Shown in pieces: positions 35,396 through 44,783 of a DNA stretch of 64,000 nt. Position 1 is the first letter of the stretch, and each line of letters starts with the position of its first letter. The translations under genes and the position numbers were made by a program. The notes beneath the pieces are model-generated. The model saw nothing but the letters and a program-made list of their open reading frames with translations. It ran no database searches and had not been told where the DNA came from. The DNA is taken from NCBI RefSeq assembly GCF_001730305.1, contig NZ_MIJY01000034.1, positions 62,001 through 126,000 on the forward strand, in the 5' to 3' direction. Origin of the DNA: Enterococcus termitis. GTDB taxonomy: Bacteria; Bacillota; Bacilli; Lactobacillales; Enterococcaceae.

Positions 35396-36142
35396 TTAAC
35401 CAGCTCGATATCCTCCACCGCCAGAACTAACCTCAGGAATCGTCATTCCAAAGCCGCCTGTCGCTCCTCTGGTAAACCCAAGGAGTAATAAAAAGCGGTA
35501 AAATAAACGAATACTTTTTGGTTTAGGAACCTTTTTCAATTTGATTCTTTCCTGACTGCCACACAGATAAATTGAAATTCCTTGCTTTTGATAATGATAC
35601 AGAATAAATGATAAATCTTTTTGCAGGCCCTCCGTTCGAACTACGATCTCTTTGATCCCCTGTCTTTTCAAATAGTTAGCAGAAGGCATATCTTGTACAA
35701 CAACACACCACCGATTATCAAAAGTACCAGGCTTTTTCTTGTTTCCTTTTAACCGATTACTATCTAGTAGAAAAACAGGATTTGCCTTATTGGACAGCTC
35801 AATGTTCGCTAATACTTCCGCACCTTTGCTTAATCCTTCAACAATTTTCTGGTTTGAAACAACAGCTTTACGTCCACCTGGCACACCATTATAAAGGGGT
35901 ATCGGACGATAACCGATCGTTGCTAGAGCCAAGCCTTGTTTGATTCCTTCATCGCTTGGTAAATCAACGATCAGCATTCGATCTGCTTGATAATCTGTCC
36001 ATGAGACAGTGCTTTTAGGCATCGTTCCTTTTGTCGTTGTTGATGACACATTCATATTCATAAAAACAACCGGCTTTACCCATTGGGTCCATAATGCTGT
36101 ATCGGGCGCCCATTTTTTATATACTTCTAGTTCTTTGCTCAT
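35396..36142 (-). CDS. Uncharacterised protein linked to GspS-like ATP-grasp gene
   Basis: 248 residues, no recognised domain. The body is soluble alpha/beta in appearance (DYQADRMLIVDLPSDEGIKQ, GYRPIPLYNGVPGGRKA), and the C-terminus is Gly-rich (GGFGMTIPEVSSGGGGYRAG) after a short hydrophobic stretch. It follows the ATP-grasp gene by 42 bp on the same strand and probably belongs to its operon. It may be a substrate or partner of that enzyme; this is inference from context only. Confidence 0.65.
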   Translation of the reverse strand: MSKELEVYKKWAPDTALWTQWVKPVVFMNMNVSSTTTKGTMPKSTVSWTDYQADRMLIVDLPSDEGIKQGLALATIGYRPIPLYNGVPGGRKAVVSNQKIVEGLSKGAEVLANIELSNKANPVFLLDSNRLKGNKKKPGTFDNRWCVVVQDMPSANYLKRQGIKEIVVRTEGLQKDLSFILYHYQKQGISIYLCGSQERIKLKKVPKPKSIRLFYRFLLLLGFTRGATGGFGMTIPEVSSGGGGYRAG

Positions 36143-36184
36143 GGTTCCTCCTTGTACTTCTTGTCAAATTCTGATTTATACGTG

Positions 36185-37402
36185 CTAAACGCTGGATTTC
36201 CTTATAATGATTGGAATGTCCTTAGCCTTTTCATCGATTCTGGCGTAAGGACTTATCCGTCCATAAAATCCTGAAAAGACACCATCTACAACAAAAACAC
36301 CAATACAAAGATGAAATTCTTTGCCGTCGTCTGTTTTTATAGGCTGACTGTTAAATCGTTTTTGAACCACCCATTCTTTTTTTCTCTTTAGAGCTTCTTT
36401 TTTGATTCGTTTAAATTCTTTTTCACTGGTTGCCTCTTTTATAGTGATATCGCCGCCAACACGGCCAAAAACAGGTTTATAAATAAAGTCAGACTCTTCG
36501 TAGCTTAACTCATAAGCCTTTTTTGTTTCAGGTAATAATTTCTGCCATGTCGGACACTCTACGTTCAACTTATCCCAAATTAAGGGCAGACTTTTTGGTT
36601 GCGTCAACATTGCAACTGGATGATTACACGAAGGTGTAGTTGTAGAATAGTAGCCTTGCCAATCTGCTGAAAAGGGTAATCTGGGCATCCACTCTAAAGG
36701 AAAAAAACGGATAATCCCTGATAAAAGCTGTGGCTGATCCTCTAAAACACTATATGCTTGTTTCTGCTCAAACTTAACATCATCAGGTGCTAAATAGACT
36801 GAACGATAGCCTTTAGACTCAAAATGATCTCCCATAAACTGCATAACTTGCCGATCATCTGCATACGATGTAGCATGAACAAAACCGATAGTGCTGCCTG
36901 GCTGAATCCGTTTCTCAAACCCTTGATATAAATGTCTCCCAAAATTTTCTGAAGGTTCCGTATCCGGAAAAAAACGAGCCGCAATTTCTGGCAAAATCGA
37001 ACTTTCAGCAAAACCACCTGGAACATCGCTATTAACTTCAGAAATCTGCCAGCCTTGGTCTGTTGGATGAAAGTCAAAACGCATCAAGCGAACATGTTTT
37101 TCTTTTTGATAGTCCTTTGCCTTTTTCATTCCTCGACACATGCTTTTAGGCAAACCTAGCTCTTTTGCATATTCCAGATTGTCCAACAGTTCCAGCTCCA
37201 TGGCTGTCGTTTCAAGTGCCAGCTGTTCGGCTAAATTAGTCAGCTCTTCAACTGCATGCTCGTCCAATACTGCAACATACTCACTTACTGTATTTGCATC
37301 CTCTACTTGTGGATCCCATTTATATGCTTCAAAAATCACCTCATAGCGATAATCTGAATAATCATGCTCAGGGACTTTCAATAATTGAATATTTCCTTTC
37401 AC
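36185..37402 (-). CDS. Glutathionylspermidine-synthase-like ATP-grasp protein
   Basis: 405 residues from a GTG at 37402 with AGGAGGT ten bases upstream. It matches the glutathionylspermidine synthase ATP-grasp fold: a substrate/ATP region (RFDFHPTDQGWQISEVNSD, PGGFAE), a central FIYKPVFGRVGGDI lysine segment and the closing (WVVQKRFNSQPI, FHLCIGVFVVDG). Known enzymes ligate glutathione and spermidine, but the amidase domain of the E. coli bifunctional enzyme is absent and Firmicute homologues (YjfC/YgiC-like) have unproven amide-ligase roles. It is embedded between a membrane protein gene and an orphan gene. Confidence 0.85.
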   Translation of the reverse strand: MKGNIQLLKVPEHDYSDYRYEVIFEAYKWDPQVEDANTVSEYVAVLDEHAVEELTNLAEQLALETTAMELELLDNLEYAKELGLPKSMCRGMKKAKDYQKEKHVRLMRFDFHPTDQGWQISEVNSDVPGGFAESSILPEIAARFFPDTEPSENFGRHLYQGFEKRIQPGSTIGFVHATSYADDRQVMQFMGDHFESKGYRSVYLAPDDVKFEQKQAYSVLEDQPQLLSGIIRFFPLEWMPRLPFSADWQGYYSTTTPSCNHPVAMLTQPKSLPLIWDKLNVECPTWQKLLPETKKAYELSYEESDFIYKPVFGRVGGDITIKEATSEKEFKRIKKEALKRKKEWVVQKRFNSQPIKTDDGKEFHLCIGVFVVDGVFSGFYGRISPYARIDEKAKDIPIIIRKSSV

Positions 37403-37412
37403 AGTTTACCTC

Positions 37413-38297
37413 CTAAACTCTCGGCATCAGCAACGTAAATGTAACAATCGCATACAAGATATAGCAAACTGATACTCCGATCGACATTATTTTTGTATTT
37501 CCTTCATCAGTATTAGTCGTTTGGGGCTTAAAAATAAACCGTTCAATCAAAATCACTAATCCTGCTAAAGGCAGCACCGGCCAGCCCACCATAAATTCTT
37601 TTACAGTCATTGAAAAAGACGTCCAATCCCCTGATGAAGCACGCGCCAAAATCACGCCAGAAGCTGCTAAATAAGTAGAAAAACGAATAGCACTATTGGT
37701 GTCATACTCCATTGTGATCGATTCGATGATTGTAGTTGTTTGATTGATCAACATACCTAAAACCAACCAAGAAACCGTGCCTAAGCCACCAGCAAACACA
37801 ACTGTCCACCAGCCGGGACCATCACCAATATTAGCCCCTGCATAAATCAGTGAACTCCCCACAATGGCCCCTGTCATCAAGATTAACGCTGCTTTATTTT
37901 TACTCATTAAAACATCATCTTCATAAGAAAAAGACCACAATAATAGCATCCCATCAAAGCTTAAAGCAAGCCAAGCAATCCCTAAAAATAAATACATAAT
38001 AATATAAGCCATTTCTCCTACGACATCCCACGAGGCAACTGTTCTCAATGTATATAGATATAACAGTATGGGAATAGCCGGCAATCCATATAAGTACGCT
38101 CGGCGCTTAGGTTGATTGAAAAATCGTGTCACATGAGCTGTTTTCACATACCAGCCTTTCAAAAAATAAAAACTAGTACAAATGGACAGCCCCATAATGA
38201 ATCCTTCTCCGAGAGAAAAATATAATATTTCCCAACACAACACCATGGTAATCACTGAAATGAAAAATACCAGTTTCATATTTTGCTTTACAACCAT
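37413..38297 (-). CDS. Multipass membrane protein next to GspS-like gene
   Basis: 294 residues from the ATG at 38297, which has AAGGAGAG upstream; a TTG at 38318 overlaps that site. About eight hydrophobic segments are visible. The central part (TVSWLVLGMLINQTTTIIES, NSAIRFSTYLAASGVILARA) recalls, by eye, the DUF350/YjfL-type membrane family that accompanies YjfC-like ATP-grasp genes in other bacteria. That assignment is tentative. It is the first gene of the three-gene set. Confidence 0.7.
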   Translation of the reverse strand: MVVKQNMKLVFFISVITMVLCWEILYFSLGEGFIMGLSICTSFYFLKGWYVKTAHVTRFFNQPKRRAYLYGLPAIPILLYLYTLRTVASWDVVGEMAYIIMYLFLGIAWLALSFDGMLLLWSFSYEDDVLMSKNKAALILMTGAIVGSSLIYAGANIGDGPGWWTVVFAGGLGTVSWLVLGMLINQTTTIIESITMEYDTNSAIRFSTYLAASGVILARASSGDWTSFSMTVKEFMVGWPVLPLAGLVILIERFIFKPQTTNTDEGNTKIMSIGVSVCYILYAIVTFTLLMPRV

Positions 38298-38356
38298 AGA
38301 ACTCTCCTTTTTTATCAATAATAGAACGTTCCTTTAACAGAACTTTCTATTAATTA

Positions 38357-38375
38357 TACAATATTATTTATTGTA
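38357..38375. promoter_or_regulatory. Dyad upstream of the GspS-like operon
   Basis: TACAATA-N5-TATTGTA (7-bp arms) lies 60 bp before the first gene, in an AT-rich promoter-like region. It could be a regulator site. No regulator candidate is adjacent on that operon. Confidence 0.4.
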
Positions 38376-38450
38376 CTAGCATATTAACTTAGAATTTTTT
38401 GCAAAAGTCCATATAAAATAGCCTTTTAAAATCACTCTGGTTTCACGCAA

Positions 38451-38501
38451 AAAAATACTGTTACGGCTCTGAATCATGTTCAGTGTCATAACAGTATTTT
38501 T
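38451..38501. terminator. Terminator after the LacI-family gene
   Basis: Perfect 13-bp arms (AAAAATACTGTTA / TAACAGTATTTTT) with an inner CTGAA / TTCAG stem. The 3' arm touches the lacI stop codon. A- and T-runs on both sides make it able to work in either direction. Confidence 0.85.
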
Positions 38502-39520
38502 TATTTGTTTGGACTTACGCTTTCACGGTATTTTATTTCATAAGGAACCGTTCGGCGCGTTTTAGCATTTGTTTCATTTTTATCTATGATATCTGTTAAA
38601 AGTTTTGCTGCTTCAAATCCAATTTCTTCCATATTTTGAGCAATAGAAGTCAATCGAGGTGTCACATACGAAGCTAAAATGATATCATCAAAACCGATGA
38701 TCGAAATATCTTCCGGCACCCGTTTCCCCATATCTTTAACAGCGCGCATCGCACCAATCGCCATAATGTCACTTGCGCAAAACAACGCTGTAATCTCTTT
38801 ATGGTTGCTTAATAAATTTTTCGTTATCAAAAAAGTAATATCCTCATCGAAATTGGCATATTGGATATACGCCTCATTGATAAGCATTTCATTTTCCTGC
38901 AATGCCTCACGATATCCTTGTTCCCTTAATATACTAACATTCGCGTCTCTGCTCCCATTGATCATACCAATATGTTGGTGGCCTTGACTTAGCAAATAAT
39001 TCACTGCTTTCAAAGAGGCAGCCTGATTATCTATAGAAACGGTTCCTACTTTAGGATTGTCACTTACAATATCAATCAATACAGTTGGTAAATCAGTTTC
39101 TTGGATCTCATAATAATACGGATCCGTCATTTTCAATCCCTGAATAACTGCTCCAGTAATGTTATGTTCATTACAAAATTGCCTGAACGTTTTGGATTCC
39201 TGTTTTTCAGTGCTCGTTCCATAAAAAACAAATTCAAAATCAGATTGCTCAGTAAACTTGTAAACCCCGTTTAATACTTCCATCGGCATTGTTGATTTCC
39301 GATTAAAATTAAGTTCATTTAAAATCAAAGCAATTGTTTGCTGCTTTTTGGAAGACAATGTTCTGGCAGCCATATTCGGTGTATAATCCAGTGTTTTGGC
39401 AACTTCAAAGATTTTTTCTTTCGTCTCATTGTTAATATCCGTATATCCATTAAAAACTTTAGAGACTGTCGCAATCGAAACACCAGCTTTTTTCGCCACA
39501 TCACGAATGGTTGCACGCAT
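38501..39520 (-). CDS. LacI/GalR-family repressor of the GH65 operon
   Basis: 339 residues. The N-terminal helix-turn-helix and hinge are classic (TIRDVAKKAGVSIATVSKVF, NMAARTLSSKK), followed by a periplasmic-binding-like effector domain (NGVYKFTEQSDFEFVFYGTS, FCASDIMAIGAMRAVKDMGK, IIGFDDI). It is the last gene of the disaccharide operon, 15 bp after the first GH65 gene. AAAACGTTTT-type dyads at 47127-47136, 47877-47890 and 47991-48004, with the central CG usual for LacI-family sites, are its likely operators. The effector is probably the transported disaccharide or a sugar phosphate. Confidence 0.92.
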   Translation of the reverse strand: MRATIRDVAKKAGVSIATVSKVFNGYTDINNETKEKIFEVAKTLDYTPNMAARTLSSKKQQTIALILNELNFNRKSTMPMEVLNGVYKFTEQSDFEFVFYGTSTEKQESKTFRQFCNEHNITGAVIQGLKMTDPYYYEIQETDLPTVLIDIVSDNPKVGTVSIDNQAASLKAVNYLLSQGHQHIGMINGSRDANVSILREQGYREALQENEMLINEAYIQYANFDEDITFLITKNLLSNHKEITALFCASDIMAIGAMRAVKDMGKRVPEDISIIGFDDIILASYVTPRLTSIAQNMEEIGFEAAKLLTDIIDKNETNAKTRRTVPYEIKYRESVSPNK

Positions 39521-39535
39521 CTCTTTCGCCTCCTT

Positions 39536-41665
39536 TTAATTAATTAGCACTTCTTTCCCGCTAATCGTCAACGTATGTTTTGAGTTTGGAATCAATACAC
39601 AATCTATTTTTTGTTGTGTCAATATCACTTCGATCCTTTCTCCTTTAAACATTAGTTGGAAACGAAGTTCTTCAATTTCTTTTGGTAAATAGTTGGTCAA
39701 CTTAAGCCCTTGATCATAACGCAAACCAGCAAAACCATACATTAGGCTTAACCAACTTCCACCCATATTTGCAGCATGAATACCGTCTTCTACATTTCCT
39801 TGAAGATCTGTCACATCCATCAAAGCGGTATCCATAAAATAATTATACGCCTTTTTTACCTGCCCTGTACGACTTGCCATGATACTGAAAATCGAACGTG
39901 ACAAAGAAGAATCATGTGTCGTTACTTTCTCGTAATACGCATAATCTCTTAATAACTGCTCCTTAGAAAAGTCATCTGTAAATAGCATTTCTGCTAAAAC
40001 TGTATCTGCTTGTTTGCATACTTGATATTTGTAAATGATCATTGGATGATAGTTTAATAATAGAGGATAATGATCTTTTGGCGTTTTTTCGAAATCCCAA
40101 AGCGCTTGATCTAAAAATCCATCATCTTGTTTAGTCAATCCCATCTCTTGATTATACCCGAAATACATAAGATCGGCAGCTTTTTGCCATTTCTCTCGCT
40201 CATTTTCAAATAGCTGATACCTATTAGCAAGCTCAACTGCGTAGCGCAAATTGTTCTGTGCCATTTTATTTGTATAATAATTATTGTTGACTAAGGCACT
40301 ATACTCATCCGGTCCAGTCACACCGTTGATACAAAAAGCAAGTTGACCCTCTTTGTTTATAAAATCACCAAAATCCACCCAGAATTTCGCTGTTTCAAAA
40401 ACAACCTCACGACCTTTTTCCTCAATAAATTGGTGATCACCTGTTACCCGTTCGTACAGTTGAAAGCCGTAAACGATATCTGCATTAATATGAACTTGTG
40501 CGGTTCCAGCGGGATAGTATGCACTTGTTTCTTGACCATCGATCGTCCGCCAAGCAAATAAAGCACCGGACTGATTCAATTCTTTTGCACGAGCTTTTGC
40601 CTGTTCTAAAATGGTCCATCGATAGCTCAATAATGCTTTCGCTGTTTTAGGTTGAGTATATATGAAAAATGGCAAAATGTACAATTCAGTATCCCAAAAA
40701 TAATGACCTTCATAACCTTCACCAGTCAAGCCTTTTGCAGCAAAATTCGTTTGCCCATCACGACCAGCTCCTTGATTTAGATGAAAAAGATTAAAACGAA
40801 TCCCTTTTTGTAACGTGTCATTTCCTTTGATACGAATATCACTAACTGACCAGAAGTTATGATACATCTGTCTCTGCTCTTTCAAAAGGGTATCAAATTC
40901 AGCTAACTCACAGCTAAAGGAAGGAGCTGACTCGTCTGTCGCATCCATTATCGAACTGATTTGAAAAATAGAGACAAATTGATCTTTTTTCCCTTCAAAA
41001 CTATCATCATTCTTAATCCATTTAATTGCAAGTTTTTTTTGACTATTTTTGGTAGTAAATTGATAGATATCCTGATTTTGCTCAATCCCTAAGTCTTGTT
41101 CTTTACTTACTACTCGAGGATCATCATTTTCATTGATCGCTTCCCTTTCTTGAAAAAGACTTTGAGTAAAATGAACCGGCTCTTCAAAGTTGTGCTTACT
41201 GATTTCATATTTGCAGACAAACAGTTCACTGCGAGCCAGCGAAGCAAATGACGTCATTTTCAGATCAAAGGATTTACCAGCAGGCGTCTTTACAGCGTAA
41301 CGTTCAAACAGCACCCCCTGTTTCATATCCAGCTGTGCATGTGTCAGCTTTATTTGCCATTCTTCTTTAGCGGAATCTTCTGAGCCAATGCGCAAAGTCA
41401 CTCCACGCAGATTTGGTAATTTACAGATCGTTTGATGTTGCTTCGCATAGCCATACGCCCATTCGCCATATTGAATCTCTTCACTTTCAAAAAAGCCATT
41501 GACAAACAAGCCCGGATTCCCAGGATATTGCTGATTGACCTTCAACGGATTACCAGCTCGCACCCCGAATTTACCATTTCCTAAAGCAAACAGTGTCTCT
41601 AAATATTCAGCATTGCGATTGGGTAATTCCTTGATATCGAGTATAAAGTCACTATTTTTCTCCAT
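39536..41665 (-). CDS. GH65 family disaccharide phosphorylase (709 aa)
   Basis: A GH65 (alpha/alpha)6-barrel enzyme. An N-terminal beta-sandwich is followed by the catalytic barrel with LTGEGYEGHYFWDTE and the acid Glu454 in VTGPDEYS. The phosphate-binding segment THDSSLSRSIF and the C-terminal sandwich (VEDGIHAANMGGSWLSLMYG) complete it. Known members split maltose, trehalose, kojibiose, nigerose or related alpha-glucosides with phosphate into beta-glucose-1-phosphate and a sugar. It differs clearly from the other GH65 of this operon, so the two probably act on different linkages. The start overlaps the permease gene by 14 bp. Confidence 0.9.
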   Translation of the reverse strand: MEKNSDFILDIKELPNRNAEYLETLFALGNGKFGVRAGNPLKVNQQYPGNPGLFVNGFFESEEIQYGEWAYGYAKQHQTICKLPNLRGVTLRIGSEDSAKEEWQIKLTHAQLDMKQGVLFERYAVKTPAGKSFDLKMTSFASLARSELFVCKYEISKHNFEEPVHFTQSLFQEREAINENDDPRVVSKEQDLGIEQNQDIYQFTTKNSQKKLAIKWIKNDDSFEGKKDQFVSIFQISSIMDATDESAPSFSCELAEFDTLLKEQRQMYHNFWSVSDIRIKGNDTLQKGIRFNLFHLNQGAGRDGQTNFAAKGLTGEGYEGHYFWDTELYILPFFIYTQPKTAKALLSYRWTILEQAKARAKELNQSGALFAWRTIDGQETSAYYPAGTAQVHINADIVYGFQLYERVTGDHQFIEEKGREVVFETAKFWVDFGDFINKEGQLAFCINGVTGPDEYSALVNNNYYTNKMAQNNLRYAVELANRYQLFENEREKWQKAADLMYFGYNQEMGLTKQDDGFLDQALWDFEKTPKDHYPLLLNYHPMIIYKYQVCKQADTVLAEMLFTDDFSKEQLLRDYAYYEKVTTHDSSLSRSIFSIMASRTGQVKKAYNYFMDTALMDVTDLQGNVEDGIHAANMGGSWLSLMYGFAGLRYDQGLKLTNYLPKEIEELRFQLMFKGERIEVILTQQKIDCVLIPNSKHTLTISGKEVLIN

Positions 41666-42488
41666 CCATCCTCACTCCTTGCAAGAAATACTTGTTGAAT
41701 ACCAAATATAAAATAATAATCGGAATGATCGTAATAACACTTGCTGCCATCGTCTGATCCCAACGTACGCCGCCATTTTGACTTTGGAAAGTTTGCAAGC
41801 CTAACGTCAGCGTATATTTGCTTGGTGTCGTTAAATAAAGCATCGGTTTCATAAATTCATTCCAAAATCCCATAAAAATAAATACTGCTTGAGTGGCAAT
41901 CGAAGGTTTAGCTAGTGGCATGACAATTCTGAAAAAGGTTTGAAATCTGCCTAAACCATCGATAGCGGCGGCTTCTTCCACATCTTTTGGAAAAGACAAG
42001 AAAAATTGACGCATCATAAAAATATTTCCTATATTGATTGCCGCAGGTAAAATCAACGCAGAAAAACTATCTAGCATACCTAGATTCATTAGAATCAAAT
42101 AATTAGGAATCAATAGAACTTGCGCTGGAACCATCATTAAAGCCAAAAAGCCATAGTAAACACGTTGACGACCTGGAAAATTCAGACGAGCCAACGCATA
42201 GCCAGCCATCGTGTTTAAAAGAATGTTGATTGCTGTTCCAATCACAGAAATAATCACTGAATTGATAAACCAACGGGTAAATAAAGATGAACGCCCCAAC
42301 ACATATTGATAATTGCCCAATGTAAAATTCTGTGGAATTAAGCTTAGATCGCCAGAAACAATCTCTTTTAAGGGTTTGAACGAAGCAGCAATTGCCCAGA
42401 TGAAAGGATAAAAGGTTGCTAACGCATAAATGATCAACACTGCATATAATAGTCCTTTTAGAACTTTTTCTTTTTTCGTCGCTTTCAT
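41652..42488 (-). CDS. Carbohydrate ABC transporter permease (MalG-like)
   Basis: 278 residues with six predicted membrane segments and the EAA loop EAAAIDGLGRFQTFFRIVMP that contacts the ATPase. It is typical of the CUT1 disaccharide importers. No ATPase gene is present in the cluster, so a shared MsmK/MalK-type ATPase from elsewhere is presumably used. It lies 2 bp after the other permease. Confidence 0.93.
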   Translation of the reverse strand: MKATKKEKVLKGLLYAVLIIYALATFYPFIWAIAASFKPLKEIVSGDLSLIPQNFTLGNYQYVLGRSSLFTRWFINSVIISVIGTAINILLNTMAGYALARLNFPGRQRVYYGFLALMMVPAQVLLIPNYLILMNLGMLDSFSALILPAAINIGNIFMMRQFFLSFPKDVEEAAAIDGLGRFQTFFRIVMPLAKPSIATQAVFIFMGFWNEFMKPMLYLTTPSKYTLTLGLQTFQSQNGGVRWDQTMAASVITIIPIIILYLVFNKYFLQGVRMDGEK

Positions 42489-42490
42489 AG

Positions 42491-43402
42491 TTACCTCCCG
42501 CCGTTTAATTTTTCAGCCAAACGTGATGCCATAAATATTATAATCGCTAAAACAATTGCTAACGCTGCTGCATAGCCCATCGTATTCATTTGACCAAAAG
42601 CGTATTGATAAATCATTAATGAAATCGTTAGCGTTGAATTGTTTGGTCCGCCAGATCCATTTGAAAAGATATAAGCTTGGTCAAACATTTGAAATGTACC
42701 AATGATCCCAGTTAACAATACATATGTCGTAATCGGTCTTAAATAAGGAATCGTAATATAACGTAATTTGTCAATCGCTGTAGCGCCATCTACTGATGCG
42801 GCCTCATATAAGGACGAAGGCAGATCGACTAACGAAGCCAAATAGATCGTCATATAATAGGGAACGGTCGACCAAATATTCATCACCATGATTACTTTCA
42901 ACGCATAAGCAGGCTCTTGTAAAAAATTGATCGGCTCATTATATAACCCTAAGCACATAAAAAATTCATTGATGGGGCCATAAACATTGAAGATAAACAT
43001 AAAGATAATCGTTAAAGCTGAACTAGAAGTTAACGTAGGTAAAAAATAGACCATCCGAAACATTTTTTTCCCTTTGATGCCTTTACTACTTAAAATGTAG
43101 GCGATTACCAAAGCAAAAAGAGTTTGCAACGGCACTACAACAAACGCAAACGTCGCTGTATTCTTAAGAGCGATCAAGGCCTTTTTATCCTGGAACATAC
43201 GTAAATAATTATCAAAGCCTTTGAATGTATACGTACTTGAATACAAATTCACATCATTAAAAGAAAGATAGACAGCAAATGCTATCGCTAACACAAAGAA
43301 AATCGAAACCACAATAATTGCTGGTGCTAAAAAAAGCCATGCTTGGCGGATTTCTTGCGCCTGCCCTTTCGTCCGCCTTTTTTTCATTTTTGGAATTTCC
43401 AT
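42491..43402 (-). CDS. Carbohydrate ABC transporter permease (MalF-like)
   Basis: 303 residues from the ATG at 43402 with AAAGGAG upstream; the longer in-frame start at 43459 falls inside an intercistronic hairpin. Six or more membrane helices and the EAA loop EAASVDGATAIDKLRYITIP are visible. It pairs with the MalG-like permease and receives sugar from the lipoprotein encoded just upstream. Confidence 0.93.
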   Translation of the reverse strand: MEIPKMKKRRTKGQAQEIRQAWLFLAPAIIVVSIFFVLAIAFAVYLSFNDVNLYSSTYTFKGFDNYLRMFQDKKALIALKNTATFAFVVVPLQTLFALVIAYILSSKGIKGKKMFRMVYFLPTLTSSSALTIIFMFIFNVYGPINEFFMCLGLYNEPINFLQEPAYALKVIMVMNIWSTVPYYMTIYLASLVDLPSSLYEAASVDGATAIDKLRYITIPYLRPITTYVLLTGIIGTFQMFDQAYIFSNGSGGPNNSTLTISLMIYQYAFGQMNTMGYAAALAIVLAIIIFMASRLAEKLNGGR

Positions 43403-43431
43403 AAGTTGACTCCTTTCACAAATGTAACGAA

Positions 43432-43474
43432 GGCCGAAACAAAATGAGCATGCGTTCATTTTTTTGTTTCAGCC
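43432..43474 (-). other. Intercistronic hairpin after the binding-protein gene
   Basis: The arms AGGCTGAAACA... / ...TGTTTCGGCC with an inner AATGA / TCATT pair. No T-run follows on the minus strand. Such hairpins often protect the abundant binding-protein mRNA from decay and lower downstream permease expression. Confidence 0.55.
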
Positions 43475-43491
43475 TCAGTTATCAACAGCAT

Positions 43492-44772
43492 TTACTGTGC
43501 ATCAATATCTGCATTGGCCTGTTCATCTGCTTGTTTCATTGCTTTTTCAAAACTTTCACTACCATCAATTGCTTGTGGCAAGTAATTCTCATAAGCTTTG
43601 CCGATCGTATCAAGTGTTACACCGTTTTGCCAAACAGTTGCATAATCCCAAGCTTCCAAATGGACAAGTAAATCTGGATTATCTGTAATTTTAGCAGCCT
43701 CTGCAACATCTTCTCGGCTAGGCAATGTTCCGGTTCCTTCTACCCAAGTTTGCATTCCTTCTTTACTTGTTGTGTATTGAATCCACTTGTCAGCAAGTTC
43801 GGATTGCTTCGTTCCTGAATATTTACCCCAGCCAACTGAAAACATCATTGAACCCTCTGCATCTTTATACGTCGGCATTTCTCTTACAGTGAATGGAATA
43901 TCTGAAAACTCAGTCTTCAACGTTTGATATACCCAATTCCCTTCATCCATAATCGCAACTTTCCCCGTTCCAAAGGCTTCGCCATTCCAGCCAGTTCCAA
44001 CATCTTTTGGTGACACTACAGCCTTTGTATCAACTAATTCTTTTAAGATCGTTAAATTTTCAACCACTTTTTTATTCGATAAATTTGCACTACCATCATT
44101 TTTGATCGGTTCAGCACCATCACGAAGTGCTAAATGATAATTACGTGACAATTCTGGTGTATAGCTCATTGCAAAAACCTTACCTGCACCATAAGCATCA
44201 TCGATTTTCTTTTGAAAATCTGGTAACCATTTTACATATTCTTCATACGAGCTTGGAATATCATCGACAGAAACGCCTGTTTTCTCAAAAACTTCTGTAT
44301 TTAGATACAACGCTAATGTAGACATATCTTTAGGTACTGCGTATAAATCACCATCCGTTGAAAATGTTTCAGTCAAACTTTCATAAAATTTATCTGACTC
44401 AAATTGATCTTTATCCAACTTGGCTAACATGCCGTTTTGAGAGAAAAATGGGTACATTTGAGCATCAACATAAAACACATCAGGAGCGGTTTTTCCAACC
44501 ATATCAGCTTGAATTTGTGTATTATAATCTGTATACACTTTTTTTTCGATTTTTGCGCCAGTATCTTTTTCAAACGTTTTAATCATTTCATTTAGTGAAA
44601 CTTCCTCTGCTTCATTTCCTCCCCAGACACCAATCGTTAATTTTTCACCAGAAAAATCAGTTTTACCGCTTTCTGAACCTCCAGCATTTTTACCATCATT
44701 CCCACATGCGCTAAGCATGAATGCAGCCATTAACACCATTCCTGTACCGATCATTTTTTTCCAAGCTTTCAT
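43492..44772 (-). CDS. Sugar-binding lipoprotein of the CUT1 ABC importer
   Basis: 426 residues. A signal peptide with lipobox LSACG anchors the protein to the outer membrane face. The mature part follows the MalE/extracellular-binding-protein type 1 plan (LTIGVWGGNEAEEVSLNEMI, KTAPDVFYVDAQMYPFFSQN, MDEGNWVYQTLK). It captures an alpha-linked di- or oligosaccharide for the two permeases downstream. It lies 11 bp after the long GH65 gene. Confidence 0.93.
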   Translation of the reverse strand: MKAWKKMIGTGMVLMAAFMLSACGNDGKNAGGSESGKTDFSGEKLTIGVWGGNEAEEVSLNEMIKTFEKDTGAKIEKKVYTDYNTQIQADMVGKTAPDVFYVDAQMYPFFSQNGMLAKLDKDQFESDKFYESLTETFSTDGDLYAVPKDMSTLALYLNTEVFEKTGVSVDDIPSSYEEYVKWLPDFQKKIDDAYGAGKVFAMSYTPELSRNYHLALRDGAEPIKNDGSANLSNKKVVENLTILKELVDTKAVVSPKDVGTGWNGEAFGTGKVAIMDEGNWVYQTLKTEFSDIPFTVREMPTYKDAEGSMMFSVGWGKYSGTKQSELADKWIQYTTSKEGMQTWVEGTGTLPSREDVAEAAKITDNPDLLVHLEAWDYATVWQNGVTLDTIGKAYENYLPQAIDGSESFEKAMKQADEQANADIDAQ

Positions 44773-44783
44773 CTTTATTCCTC

